Source of the DNA: Lumbricus terrestris | Taxonomy: Eukaryota > Annelida > Clitellata > Crassiclitellata > Lumbricidae | NCBI GenBank assembly: GCA_949752735.1 | Contig: OX457041.1 | Coordinates: 29,600,900 to 29,664,899, forward strand | Direction: 5' to 3' | Length of the DNA: 64,000 nucleotides | Shown: one piece after another, positions 1 to 11,400 of the stretch | How the letters are laid out: each line of letters begins with the position of its first letter | Position numbering within the stretch: position 1 is the first letter of the stretch | Position numbers and translations under genes: made by a program | The notes under the pieces: model-generated | Told to the model about the DNA's origin: nothing | What the model saw: only the letters and a program-made list of their open reading frames with translations | Databases searched by the model: none

Positions 1-1960
1 TTGTAAGTGGATCATGTATCGGAGGAATCCTCTTTGGAGGATCATCAGATCCCTGATTGTTCTGCATGTTGTAGACCATGCGCTGCTTCTCATTGACGGT
101 GACTGAATCATCAAAAAGGCTGAGGCCAACCAGGGTCTCTGATAAATACCAAAGGTGTCGCGAAAATGCTGTTGAGGCGACCTGTGAGACTTCCTTGTCT
201 TGATAAGTGTGGATTGCCTTCAAGAATTCAAGATCGTTCCTTGGGGCCTCTTTAGGTGAGACACATGTGAACCAGTACTTCACATAAATTGTTGTCACAA
301 AAAGGGACACTCGAACTAAATGATTCCACACCTTTTGAGAGTAGGATGTTCGTGATGCCCTCTCTGAGCTCTGACGTTGTTGAATGGGATATTGATCTCT
401 GAAAAGCCACATTTTGATAGCATAGATCGCACGTGCCATCCAGCGTGCTCTATGAACTGCCCCTGGGTACCTGAACTTTATTCCTTTTGGCGGAATTCCT
501 CCTAAGAAAATTACTGTCAGCTCAAGTAGCTCTTTGTAGTCATCTCTGTAATGATCAGTACTCAGTTGCTGCAATGCGAAGCTGATGACATTATCTCGAA
601 TTTCTGTGATATGCTGTACTGCATCTTTATCCTCCATTGCTGTGCGATACTTGGTCTGATCGATTTGTGGCCAGAAGTCTCGGAAATGAACAAAGAGTTC
701 CAATTTTGGAGACCTTGCAGAATCATGCAGTGAAAACACCTTTTCCAGAACAATTTCAGAAATATGATGTCGGCAAGCAAGGTTCAATAGGTCCTTTCCT
801 AATTCTGTTTCCAGCCTGATGCATACGCCGCCCTTGCAACCCGTGTTGCTCGCTGTTGTATCGAAACACATGGCCACGATTCTGTCTTCCAATCCCCAAC
901 GTCTGATCTCGACCAAACACGCATCTGACATGACGGCAGCTGTACCAGATTGGAGTTTGGGGATGGCCAATAGCTTGGTCACCTCCTTACCAGATACCAT
1001 TATCGGAAGGCGATCAACACACCCTCGTCCTGTTCCTGTAGCATCTGGCATGATCTTGCCATCCCAGTGAATAGTAAGAGGAACTTTCGGATCGAAAGAT
1101 TCATGAATCTCTGCTGCTAGGGCTGCACGGCTATCCTTCCTTGCTCGATGAATCGCAGAAGGACTGATAATCAGCTCGCCAGCTGGTGCTGCACAAAGAT
1201 TGGATACAGCGAGAGCAGTCAAAATGTGAGAGGCCTTCCTGCTGCTGGTTTTGGTACGATCTAGAGCAGCAGCAACATCACGAGTAACGACAGAGATTGT
1301 CCCCCTTCGCCGTTTTGGTGGCCAAGCAGACGTCGAAGGTTCTGGTTCTTTTTCTGAGCTACTGGATGACGCCTCTTCTTCGGATGACTTTTCCAACACA
1401 GAAACTTCTGTCGCTGCAGCAGCTGTGCTAGCACGATAGCGTTCCATACGCTCTGCAAGTGCTGCTGATCTTGCTGCCACTCTCGTTTCTTGCTTTGAAA
1501 GTTTGACATCAATACCTGCCATTGAACCACGTCGTCCTCTCTCACGCTGTGCTTTCAAAAACTGTCGATCCTCTTCTATCTTGATTATTGTCATGGCATC
1601 ACTGTGGGCAATATCAAACAGATCCTCCAGGGAATCCTTGAAAGCCTCACGCTTGCCATCTTCGGTTTCTGACGTCCTAGAAATACTTTTCTTAAGGTTT
1701 TGCCATTCCTTATGGAGATGTCGTAGCCGATCCCAAACGTGATTCCTAGCCTTCGTTGGAATGCGGGCTCTTTCCCAAATTGGGAGTACCATAGCTGCCG
1801 TTTCTTTTACGCTATCATCCAGACTCTGATTTCTTAGTGTATGGAAATTAAAAAGCACCTTCAGAACCTGTCCTCGTGTAGGTAATTTCGCATAACTGAA
1901 ATGATCTTCCGTACTGCCTATCAACCAGATTTCAGCCTTTTTTCTAGTAGATTTAGCCAT
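1..1960 (-). CDS. Transposase-like protein, intact frame, 3' end outside window
   Basis: A single frame opens at an ATG (1960-1958) and continues without a stop through 653 codons to the window edge. I translated every line to check this. The N-terminal part (about residues 1-150) is basic and helical, with WERARIPTKARNHVWDRLR followed by a charged stretch. A Ser/Glu-rich linker and a basic KRRRG patch follow at about 205-230. The C-terminal half looks like an RNase-H-fold transposase: HWDGK (D300), CFDTTASNTG (D367) and CRHHISE (C396, H398, H399, E402). Similar proteins occur, from memory, as multicopy uncharacterised open frames in cnidarians, arthropods and other invertebrates, so I read it as a DNA-transposon gene or a domesticated derivative. 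The catalytic assignment is inference. No terminal repeat is visible because the other end lies outside. The next gene starts 2.6 kb away on the other strand. Confidence 0.7.
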   Translation of the reverse strand, partial: MAKSTRKKAEIWLIGSTEDHFSYAKLPTRGQVLKVLFNFHTLRNQSLDDSVKETAAMVLPIWERARIPTKARNHVWDRLRHLHKEWQNLKKSISRTSETEDGKREAFKDSLEDLFDIAHSDAMTIIKIEEDRQFLKAQRERGRRGSMAGIDVKLSKQETRVAARSAALAERMERYRASTAAAATEVSVLEKSSEEEASSSSSEKEPEPSTSAWPPKRRRGTISVVTRDVAAALDRTKTSSRKASHILTALAVSNLCAAPAGELIISPSAIHRARKDSRAALAAEIHESFDPKVPLTIHWDGKIMPDATGTGRGCVDRLPIMVSGKEVTKLLAIPKLQSGTAAVMSDACLVEIRRWGLEDRIVAMCFDTTASNTGCKGGVCIRLETELGKDLLNLACRHHISEIVLEKVFSLHDSARSPKLELFVHFRDFWPQIDQTKYRTAMEDKDAVQHITEIRDNVISFALQQLSTDHYRDDYKELLELTVIFLGGIPPKGIKFRYPGAVHRARWMARAIYAIKMWLFRDQYPIQQRQSSERASRTSYSQKVWNHLVRVSLFVTTIYVKYWFTCVSPKEAPRNDLEFLKAIHTYQDKEVSQVASTAFSRHLWYLSETLVGLSLFDDSVTVNEKQRMVYNMQNNQGSDDPPKRIPPIHDPLT

Positions 1961-2305
1961 CCCAAGTGCGATATGATATATTAATTAAAACAAACACTGT
2001 CCGCCATTTGCAGCACGACACCCATGACATAAGCAAAAGATAAGCTGTCATTGTCACGAATATTGATTAGTTGGGAAGCGGCCATTCAGAAGGGGTCAAA
2101 GGCTGGCAAGAATGGGAATCATGAAAATATTGCCTATAATCCAACCTGGTTCCTAACTTTGGTCGCTTTGCGCAAGTCCTAAATGTTGAGCTATTAAGAT
2201 ATAATTTTGGATATGGAGGTTATTCATGATCTGTCACGATAATCTGACTTGGTCGTTAAAAAATATTCGAGTTTAAGATTTCACATGTACCTTAAAAGCA
2301 CCCTA

Positions 2306-2479
2306 GTGTACATACTTACATGCATGTGTACATACTTACATGCATATGTACATACTTACATGCATATGTACATACTTACATGCATATGTACATACTTACA
2401 TGCCTATGTACATACTTACATGCATATGTACATACGTACATGCATATGTACATACGTACATGCATATGTACATACGTAC
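2306..2479. repeat. 20-bp minisatellite
   Basis: About nine tandem copies of a unit close to TACATACTTACATGCATATG. Later copies change CTTAC to CGTAC. The array explains the Cys/Tyr/His-rich open frames on both strands here. Confidence 0.9.
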
Positions 2480-2585
2480 TTCTGTTGTGCAATTTCCTGT
2501 GTCTCGTCTCTTCGTCTGTTCTGCTGCATTTCAGAATTGATGACATCTGCTGATCGGTTGTGTTCTGTTTGCAGCCTGGACCAGG

Positions 2586-2757
2586 CACTTGCACATGTAA
2601 TTGTAATTGTACTTACTACTTGCACATGTAATTGTAATTGCACTTGTAATTGTAATTGCACTTGTAATTGTAATTGCACATGTAATTGTACTTACTACTT
2701 GCACATGTAATTGCACTTGTAATTGTAATTGCACATGTAATTGTAATTGTAATTGCG
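2586..2757. repeat. Imperfect hexamer/dodecamer array (TGTAAT-rich)
   Basis: Degenerate tandem repetition of TTGTAATTGTAATTGCACA-like words, with the spacer TACTTACTACTTGCACATG recurring three times. Simple-sequence expansion with no coding signal. Confidence 0.85.
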
Positions 2758-4566
2758 ACTATTTCTATTGTAAAATTTGATAAAGCACATGAGCTATGCA
2801 AATAGGACTGACTACTGCAACATACGATGCATTTCCCAATGTATTGTCTGCCTGTTCGTATATCCGTCTCTTGTATTTACTTTGTGCTTCTCTGTGTCTG
2901 CCTTTGTCTGTTTCATTGTCTGTGAAGCAGTCAGCGCTGAAAATACAGATGTTGGTAAGGCCACTTCTTCTTGCTTACTTTGTTGTGTCTTGTCCTCTAG
3001 ATGTATACAGTTGTGTCTCTCTTGTCTATGTTATGTATATTGTGTATGCTTCTGTTTCTGTCAGCCTGCCTGCCTCTGCTCTTTATAATGTGTGTATGTC
3101 TGTGTCTTTGTCTTCTGTGAACGGTCAGCAATAAAAAAGATGAATAAGTAAGCCAGCTTTGTGTGTCTGCCCTAGAATCTTCACTATATTTCCCAACGCA
3201 ACTGGTGTTGATTTGGAAGTGCGAAGAGTGGTGGATTGACTATGCAAGTGCAAACATACAGGCTAATATTACGCAAGATGTTTTGACTTTGTTGAATTCG
3301 TACCTTTTACATGTGTGTGTTTGGGTGCATGTACTAAGATTATACTATAGAGATATGTATTGTATGTATATATAATGAATATATATTATATATGTAATAC
3401 TTGTATGTATTATGCATTTATGCATGCATCAAGCTCACATGTAGGCCTATATTTATATATATATATATATGTATGTATTTAACTAAATGTAAACATCTCC
3501 TGTAAATTTGCCTGTATATTTGCACACACATTCATGCACAACACACAAAATACACATGCACACACACACATACTCATAAGGTACACAACACACATGCATG
3601 TAAGGGATGTCTTCATGTATGTATGAAAATTATATGTATAAGGGATATTTTTGTATGTCAGTGTGTACGGATGGAATGTTTTCTGTCTGAACAAAGTGAC
3701 TGATGTGAAGTAGGTCTGAGTCAGACTGTAGATAAGACAGCGTTCTTCTATATTTGTTTGCGTGGAAATGTGCATGCAACGTTTAGAATGAAACAAGTCA
3801 ATTACATCTGATGTAGTTTGTCAGTTGATGGTTGCCTGGTTGCTTTTCAGAATGACTGAGCAGCTGTCAGTTGAGTGATATGATGTCGTTTTCATCGTTA
3901 GCTGTAAACATTTTATGTCGCTTCATTGGCAGAGTTTTGGGTAGTAGTTAATATTTACATATTTGTGTGACCTCAGTTTCACTTGATGGTGGTAAGACGT
4001 TTAGAGTCGGTTATTGCCACTAATTCATTGTGATTCGATAATCAAATTTTTTTACACATTTCTTATGTTTTCCATATTGGACCGTAGTCTCACTATCTAG
4101 AGGAGTTTCTTTATTGCATGACTAACTGATTGAAAGGTGTTGTTTGATGTAATGGCGTAATAACAGTTATAATGCATTAATTTCCTGCACAAAGTTGCTA
4201 CATGATTAGTTGATTACCTCCTTTCTGTACGAGCGAGATGTTGGTCATTATGAGTTATTATTACTACAGACTAAAGTTTAAGATGTTTGCGAAGATAAGA
4301 CAGTGGACTCAGTTCCACCAGAATATTGAACAACTCCAATCTGTGTTGATTGATTTAAGACGGTGACATACATCCAGATGGTTCCATCAGCAGAAGCTCA
4401 GCATGAGATTGTAGGCTAACTATAGCTATCTTTTATGAAGCTGGTTGATATGTTTACTTGGCACGGGTATTTAATTCATTTACTCTACCTATGTGCAAAT
4501 GTAGAATGTTGAATGTTTTGATTGAACGTTTTGATTGTTTTGATTGAACAGTGCAGTAATAAAGAG

Positions 4567-4599
4567 ATGCCATCATCATCATCATCATCATCAGAATGA
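4567..4599 (+). other. Potential uORF overlapping the start codon of the J-domain gene
   Basis: ATG at 4567 opens a frame of Met-Pro-Ser7-Glu built from a (TCA)7 microsatellite and stops at TGA 4597-4599. The main start ATG (4596-4598) overlaps that stop in the arrangement ATGA. If the transcript begins upstream of 4567, this layout could affect start choice by termination-reinitiation. The transcription start is unknown. Confidence 0.45.
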
Positions 4600-5433
4600 C
4601 GATCGCTGATCCATACAAGACGCTCGGTGTCGACCTCAAGGCATCCGACGATGAAGTCAAGAAGGCGTATCGAAATCTTGCCAAGAAATTCCATCCGGAC
4701 AAGAACAAGTCGTCCGATGCCGAGGAGAGGTTCAAGGAGATTGGAGCGGCCTACGACCTGCTGAAGGACTCGGAGAAGCGCCGTGTCTACGACATGCAGA
4801 GAGCGGGCGATGAGGAGCGCGCCGCTTTCGCACGCAAGTCCCAACAGCACCGAAGCACGTCGACTCCCAGACCCGCATCTGCCCGACCGAATCATTTCAC
4901 GTCGACAGAAAATCCTTCTGGCGCACGAACGTTCACGTTTAGGTTTGCGACGTTCGATGACAGTGATGATGATTTTGTCAAATTCTTCTATGCCGATAAC
5001 GGTCGGGAACAGAAGCAAAACGGCAAGAGTAGGAACAAGAACAAGTCACGACAAGGTCACACGAAGGCAAGTACCGGAGCACGTCGTTCGCCCAGAGAAC
5101 GAGCCGGTTGGGACGAAAAGTGGACGAACGAGACTCCGAGAGCAGACAAGTTGTTCACCGACTTTGATGTGATCTTTGGGAAGCAGATCTCCGACATGAA
5201 CCAGCTGATCAGCGATCTAATGGGAGAATCTCCGCTGTTTAGATTCCGAGGAGGAAGTCATGGGGGGGCGCTGGACGATGACTTTCTCTTTAGCTCTTTG
5301 GGAGGCCGGGTGAGAGGTCAGGGGGCAGCTCGACCCCCCCATAAGTCATCGTTAGCCGACATGTGGGATTGGTCTGTGCCAATGTTTCGACGAAGAAAGA
5401 ACGACCCGTTCGCCAGTTTCGAGGACAGCGATG
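4596..5433 (+). CDS. J-domain gene exon 1
   Basis: Encodes residues 1-279: the whole J domain ([28 protein letters not shown]) and the acidic [13 protein letters not shown] segment, ending with an EDSD motif. The start ATG is the first in frame, and the J domain begins four residues later. The donor is GATG|GTAGGA, phase 1. The frame stays open past the donor to 5522, which is intron read-through. Confidence 0.85.
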
Positions 5434-8400
5434 GTAGGAGAACGAGTTCTTATATCTATAGATCTTTTCTTTTGAGTTGTAGGAGTTCAAGACATCGAGG
5501 GCTAGGCAGCATTGCAGTGTAACACACATATAGATAGATAACTGATCATCATACATGTTAATAGCATAAAAGAAACTATAAAGAGATAGGTACACTAGCC
5601 ACATGTATTGTCATTTTGGGTGAAACAGCAGCCAAGCTCCTGCTCAATGGACTGGCAGTAGTAGGGAAGGGACCATGATTCATCTCAGTTACACTTACAA
5701 GCCCTAGCATAAAAGTGGTGCACTCAGCAGAGATGCATGTGATTAGTTAAATTAACTTCTTATGCTCTCTAAATCTTCTCATAATAATAGGGTTTGGAGT
5801 GAAGTCATGTGAACCAGTATTAAGTTCATCTGCTCTGAAATGACAAAACCAGTGACCGGTGTTGGGTTCAACCCTTTAATGACAAGCGTTTACTACTAAA
5901 AGTATGGGTATGATCTCTAGTACCACTGTATAAAATGGTTGATTAAATGAAAATTACACTTATATGGGGCCTTTGTGTAAAGTTTAGGTTTCACAAGAGC
6001 TTAAGTAATTGTAATTGTAATGTCTATTGTGCCAGTGTTTACTGCACAGGGCATCCTCTGATGGCACTTCAAAACCAAGTTCTTATCAAGTCGGAATCCA
6101 GAAGATTAGCTGGAAAGACAGAGAGAGGCAGCCTGTGGTGGATGATGAGCTGGAAAGACAGAGAGAGGCATCCTATGGTGGATGATGAGCATAATTTTTG
6201 GAATGCTCCCTAAGTAGCATCAATGGACTAAGAAGGAGTGTTTTTGACCACCCTTTAAAAACACAGCTTACCCAAAAAGTATTGGATGAACGATTGCGAT
6301 TTGACTAGGCTGATTTGCATGTGTATTGTTATGTAATTTAATCCTGTGTGTGCCTCTTATCCTAGTTAATTTGCTACATGTGTCTGCTTTAGGATTAGAA
6401 TTGCATTGTATGAAGTTTGCATTTCTTTTCGGTATTGCAAACCTAAACAAAATGGTTTTGGTCCAGCTGAATTTCCTGCTTTACAGAAATAAAATATTTG
6501 CATAGGACCAAACCATTGAACACAACTTCGTTTTTTTATGCACAGAGCTGATAGGAAGATGCTGAGAGCGGTTTTGCATGATGGTGTGTGTGTGTGTGTC
6601 TGCGTGTGCGTGTGCAATATTAGAGTTTGTAGTTTGTGTCATTGTGTATGTATTTCAGAGGTCTGAGAGAGCAGAGGTGTGTGGCCAGTGATTTTATATT
6701 CTGCCTAATATTGCATCAGTTTTAAAACTGTTGTGCAGTGAAAACTCGTGTTTAATGCTACTTGCAGAAGCAATAGCTGGTTCCATCTTCTAAGCTAAAT
6801 CTTAAAGTTCTAAGTGATTAGATTACATAAGACTATATATTATAATTCCTGGAATTGGTGTTGTAAGGAACCACTTTATGGGAAGTTTCTGGCGTTTGCA
6901 CTTGTTTTTTTCATTGAGTTGAGAGACTGTTACGTTTTGTTTGTTTGTAGTGGATGACATGACCGAGATTAGGTTTCCATGCATTTACTGTGGAAAAGAA
7001 CTCAGTAGCAGCAGTCTGGTAAGAAGTTCCTTTCTCACGTCCTGCAACCATGCAGCGCCGAGCATTCACAGTGATGAAGTTCGATGAAGTGATGAGCGCT
7101 GTCTGGAATGGCTCATTGTTGCTCTCCGCTCGCTTTCTCATGACTCTGCTGCTCTTTTCATCGTCTTCTTAAGACATTTATTTTTACCAGGCCTGGGTTG
7201 GGAGCGCCTCTGAGTAGAGATCTTGAAGTTGCGCTATATAAATTAATGTGATTGATTTATTGATTGACTATACACGACTTGCTCTGTGCCAAAGCTGCTT
7301 CCATCCTATGCACGAGTTATGGAAATGCCATATAAGCAGACCTCTTTATGTTAGCAAGGCGTGTATGTCAGTGCCATCCTTGCTTCCATGCTGCTTGTCT
7401 TGTCTCTCTGCAGTCCAGGATGATCTGTTAGTTTTCTTAATGCAATGCTGTAGCTTTGTTGTGCCTGACCAGGATTTTGTAACAAGCTGCAGGCTTTTAA
7501 ATTAATTTTTAGAACCGTACAACCTCTTCTTACATTCCAGTCCTTCATCGTAAATTACTTCCAATCGGATGACGATGACATTTTTTACTATAAATATCTC
7601 TAGCTGCACAGAATTAGTGCTTCTACAACTCTGCACAAATTCAATTAAAATTCATTTAGAGCGTCGATACATTTCGTCAGGAACTGCATGCTAAAAATAA
7701 AAAGCCTGCAATGCAAGCTTCGTGTTTCTCAGCCTCTCTTTTACTGGCAGTTGCACATCGGTTTATTTGATCGTTGTGTTGTGTCATTAGTTTGATCAAA
7801 TGAGTTTTCAAATCTGGCTACATAAATTTTACAACTGTGATTTCTGATTGCCTGATGACACGAAACTCAGCTCCTTAACCGTCTACTTTTGAGAGATTTG
7901 TATATAGCCTAGCAGTTTATTGTTTGGTTTTAATTTAGTAATTTTTTTATATAGGTAAGGTTGCAGTGTTATTGTTTGTGGTCTTGAATATGTGCAGAAT
8001 GCCCATGAGGAGGTGTGCAAGCGTTTTCATGGCAAAAAGCCGAATGTGAACCCAGATTCATTCGGTTATCAAGGCGCGAATCAGAATCAATCAAGAGAGG
8101 ATCATCACAATTCAAAGCAAGAGATGTCAGATGATGGGAGGAAGCAGTGGAGAGGAGGAGGAGGAGGGGTGTCAGGTCATCAAAAGTTCAGAGAGAACAA
8201 GGAGAACAACCAGACGAGTTCTCATTCAAAGACATCTGAAGCCTCCGCCTCAAAGGAAGAAGGTTAGTATGTTGGATACTCAACAGTATTACTATACTAC
8301 TATAGGACTATTTATACTATATTACTTCAGGACTAGTTGCCAGGGTGTATATTTAACGACCGCCATGGTACCTGGGGTTTACTTACATATTTGAAGAATG

Positions 8401-11400
8401 ATGATGTTCTTTTAGCAGGTAGTTATCATGTCAGGTTGACAAATTGATTGTTGCATTGATGTCAAGCAGACGTTGAGATGGTGAGGCAATAAATTGACTA
8501 ATATTGGAGAGTACGCATTTTATGCATATTTTTGGTAAGTTGAAAAAACTGAAATGTAATGTAAATCTTCGAGAATTTCTCAGCGCCCACAAAAGCCACG
8601 TCAGCTTATTCACCGGCGCGGAATGTAAATGTAAACTGTCACCTCAATCTGAGATGACAGAAGACGTACTATCATAATGTGTCTGTAAAATTTTCAGTTT
8701 CAGTTACATTAAACTATTTACAGAAATAAGGTGTATGTACCATTTCCCAACACATTTGTCTGCTCAAGTGTTGCATCCAAAGTTAGCCATGCCACTGCCA
8801 TTCATCAGACCTCAATTGCTTAACTGCTTCAAATTGATATCAGGTCGCCAGGATTCAAATGAAATGTATACCAGTCTATTTAATACTTATTTTTATCTAC
8901 AGTTGCCCCAAACTAGCTTTTGCTGTCCTACTGGTCAATGGGTGATATTGGAAAATGACGGTTACCTGGCACACAAGTTATATGAGGGTTTTTCTTTAAT
9001 AGTGAATACTGTGTGGAGAAGTGTTGACTTATCTGGCAGTGCGTTGAAGCAGTAGCCTGGAGTGAATCAACCAGGCTCACCGCAGTTGGCCTTCTTTTTA
9101 ATCGTTTTATTTAGAACATTGATTGGTGTCATGTGTGTTACTACAATGGCAGTATGACAGTTTTCCGTTTAAGTTAGCTTATTGTATTTATAAATTGATT
9201 TCTAGGACACGTGATTTGTCCTTGGTGTGAAAAGGAGTTTAGCCGGTCGATTGCCCTAAGACATATCATGGCCTGTGAACTTTTAGCCTCATCCTCAAAC
9301 CAAAGACCATCCGACTCGTTTGAACGCCGCTCAGCTTCGAACACTGGAAACAAAAGCTACCATAACAGACAGGTAGCATGACTTACACTCAATATTTATC
9401 CAGCAGTATTTTCTGTACTTCTATGCTTAAAATATTTGAAGAATCTCCTTACTTCAATATTCATTCATTCAAGTATTTATATAGCGCCTCTTCAAGGAGA
9501 CTACTCAGAGGCGCTCCCGACTCCAGCATGGCCAAACAGAACAGTTTTTAAGTGCTTATAGAATGTGTCAGAGAGTGTCTAGGGAACAGGTGCAGCTCAA
9601 GAGGGAGGGCATTCCATACCACTGTATGGAATGTGTGAAAGGAATACATGAAAGGTGTTAAATTTAAATAATTAATTGAAAATGTTGATATGGAAAGCAT
9701 TGCACCACCATTAAAGATCTTAGATCGTAATTTCTGTTCAACGATGTTGTGTCATAACTAAGCTGATTAGTATTGTCACTCTCATTGTTTATCGTGGTCT
9801 AAGACTGGTGCCAATCAATAAAGTTCCCCAAATACCTGATGTGCAAAGATTTATACTTGAAATTTGCTGATTAGTGTTAAAAGACATTCATTACTATATA
9901 CGCAATGTAGTGAAAAAATATGTTCAGGCTTTAACCCTGCGAGTACCAGTGGGGTCAAAAATGACCCCAAGCCCACTTTGACTGTACACTGCGCAAAATC
10001 TGTTCGTGCAAATTTATTTAAAATTTGTGATTTTCAAGATGTGCCTAGTCTCTATCGAAATATCAATTAATATTTCCCGTGTTTATCACCAGAGGGCGCT
10101 GGCAATATTTTATAGCATTGAGTACCAGTGGGGTCATTTTTGACCCCAATAGCTTTTTTGAATACTTTCAATGGTATCCTTTGAAATAATTCATTATTAT
10201 AATTTATAAATCCTTTCTATAGTATTATCTGAAGAAAATCTGTGTTAGATAAATATTTATATACCTGGTCCAACCCGATATGCGAGTCGAAATGTGGACA
10301 GTCCTCTGAGTGCTTTCCAGCCATTCATGAGAAATTCAGTTATGCAAGAAATTGTGAAATGGACAAACAAAAAGGTAATCTGGTGTGTGGTGATAGCTGG
10401 AAAGATGTAACTGATAAGGAATTACAGTGCTTCTTGTGGCTCTCCATCTTGACAGGCGTATTTAAATCTTGGAATGAATCAGTTCAACAGCTGTGGAGTG
10501 TTGAAGACTGCCGTCCTATCTTCAACAAGTGCATGACAAGAACTCGCTTTCAGCAGATCTCTCGTGCACGATGTTCCATTTGTCCAAGGGAAAAGGATAA
10601 AAAGGCCAGCATAATCTGTGCAGCCTGTACATGCAATGTGTGCAAGGAACATGCCCAGTATACATGTATGAACTGTAAACTGTAACTGCAATGACCGGAT
10701 ATTTTCTATGTTAGTTTTGAGCATTGAACACTCGAACACTTTGAACATTAAAACAACCTGTAAATATGAGAAATTTAATTCAATTCAACAGCCTAGACAT
10801 GTTCCATTTGCTTTACTTCTATTTGTTTTTTGGCAATTAATAAAAATGCAAAAAACAAGGAATTTATTAAAAAAAATTGTGTTGGGGTCATTTTTTACCC
10901 CACTGGTACTCAGTGTATCAAAAAAATCCTGGTAATCTGAGGGTTAAATTAATGGTTGAGTGAATGGTTGGCTGCTTAAAGACATTTGCGTCAGCATACG
11001 CATACATTTATCATACATCAGTTTCTGCCGATGTAGATGGGAGGCGACTCTGCACCTAAGAAACCTACTGCTGAACGCTCTTCTACTAAGGCAGAAGCTG
11101 ACCAATCACAGACAACGACGACGCCAAGACACACGTCAAAGGCCGCCCCAAGAACTCACCATGGATCATCAAGCAGGCAGCCATCTGGACGAAAGTTCAT
11201 GGGCAAGTCTATTGTCTTCATCTGTTTCTTATCTATAGATAGACTGGTTCCTCAATAACGTATGTACTTGTTCCAGATTTATGTGCTATTCTGCTTAACA
11301 TAGAATCATGTTATGTTCCACACAGCTATGAATTTAACATAGCATACAAGAACTGCCATGCGGTAGTGCTACTTTACTCCCGGGTGTAAAGCTACAGGTA

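Larger units (their letters stand above)
1961..4566. other. Intergenic region with simple repeats
   Basis: Between the transposase-like frame and the J-domain gene I see no convincing exon. The content is AT-rich DNA, two short-period tandem arrays (listed separately), (TA)n near 3460 and CA/TG-rich stretches near 3540-3600. Open frames here have a repetitive, Cys/Tyr-rich composition produced by the arrays. Promoters of both flanking genes should lie in this interval, but no motif can be assigned. Confidence 0.5.

Noticed and set aside
551..1742. Several plus-strand and minus-strand frames of 60-94 codons
   Set aside because: All are shadows of the continuous minus-strand transposase-like frame 1-1960.
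2249..2710. Long Cys/Tyr/His-rich open frames on both strands
   Set aside because: They are translations of the 20-bp and TGTAAT tandem arrays; no start context, domain or splice support.
4485..5018. 177-codon minus-strand frame antisense to the J-domain exon
   Set aside because: Mirror of strongly conserved J-domain coding sequence; no independent motif.
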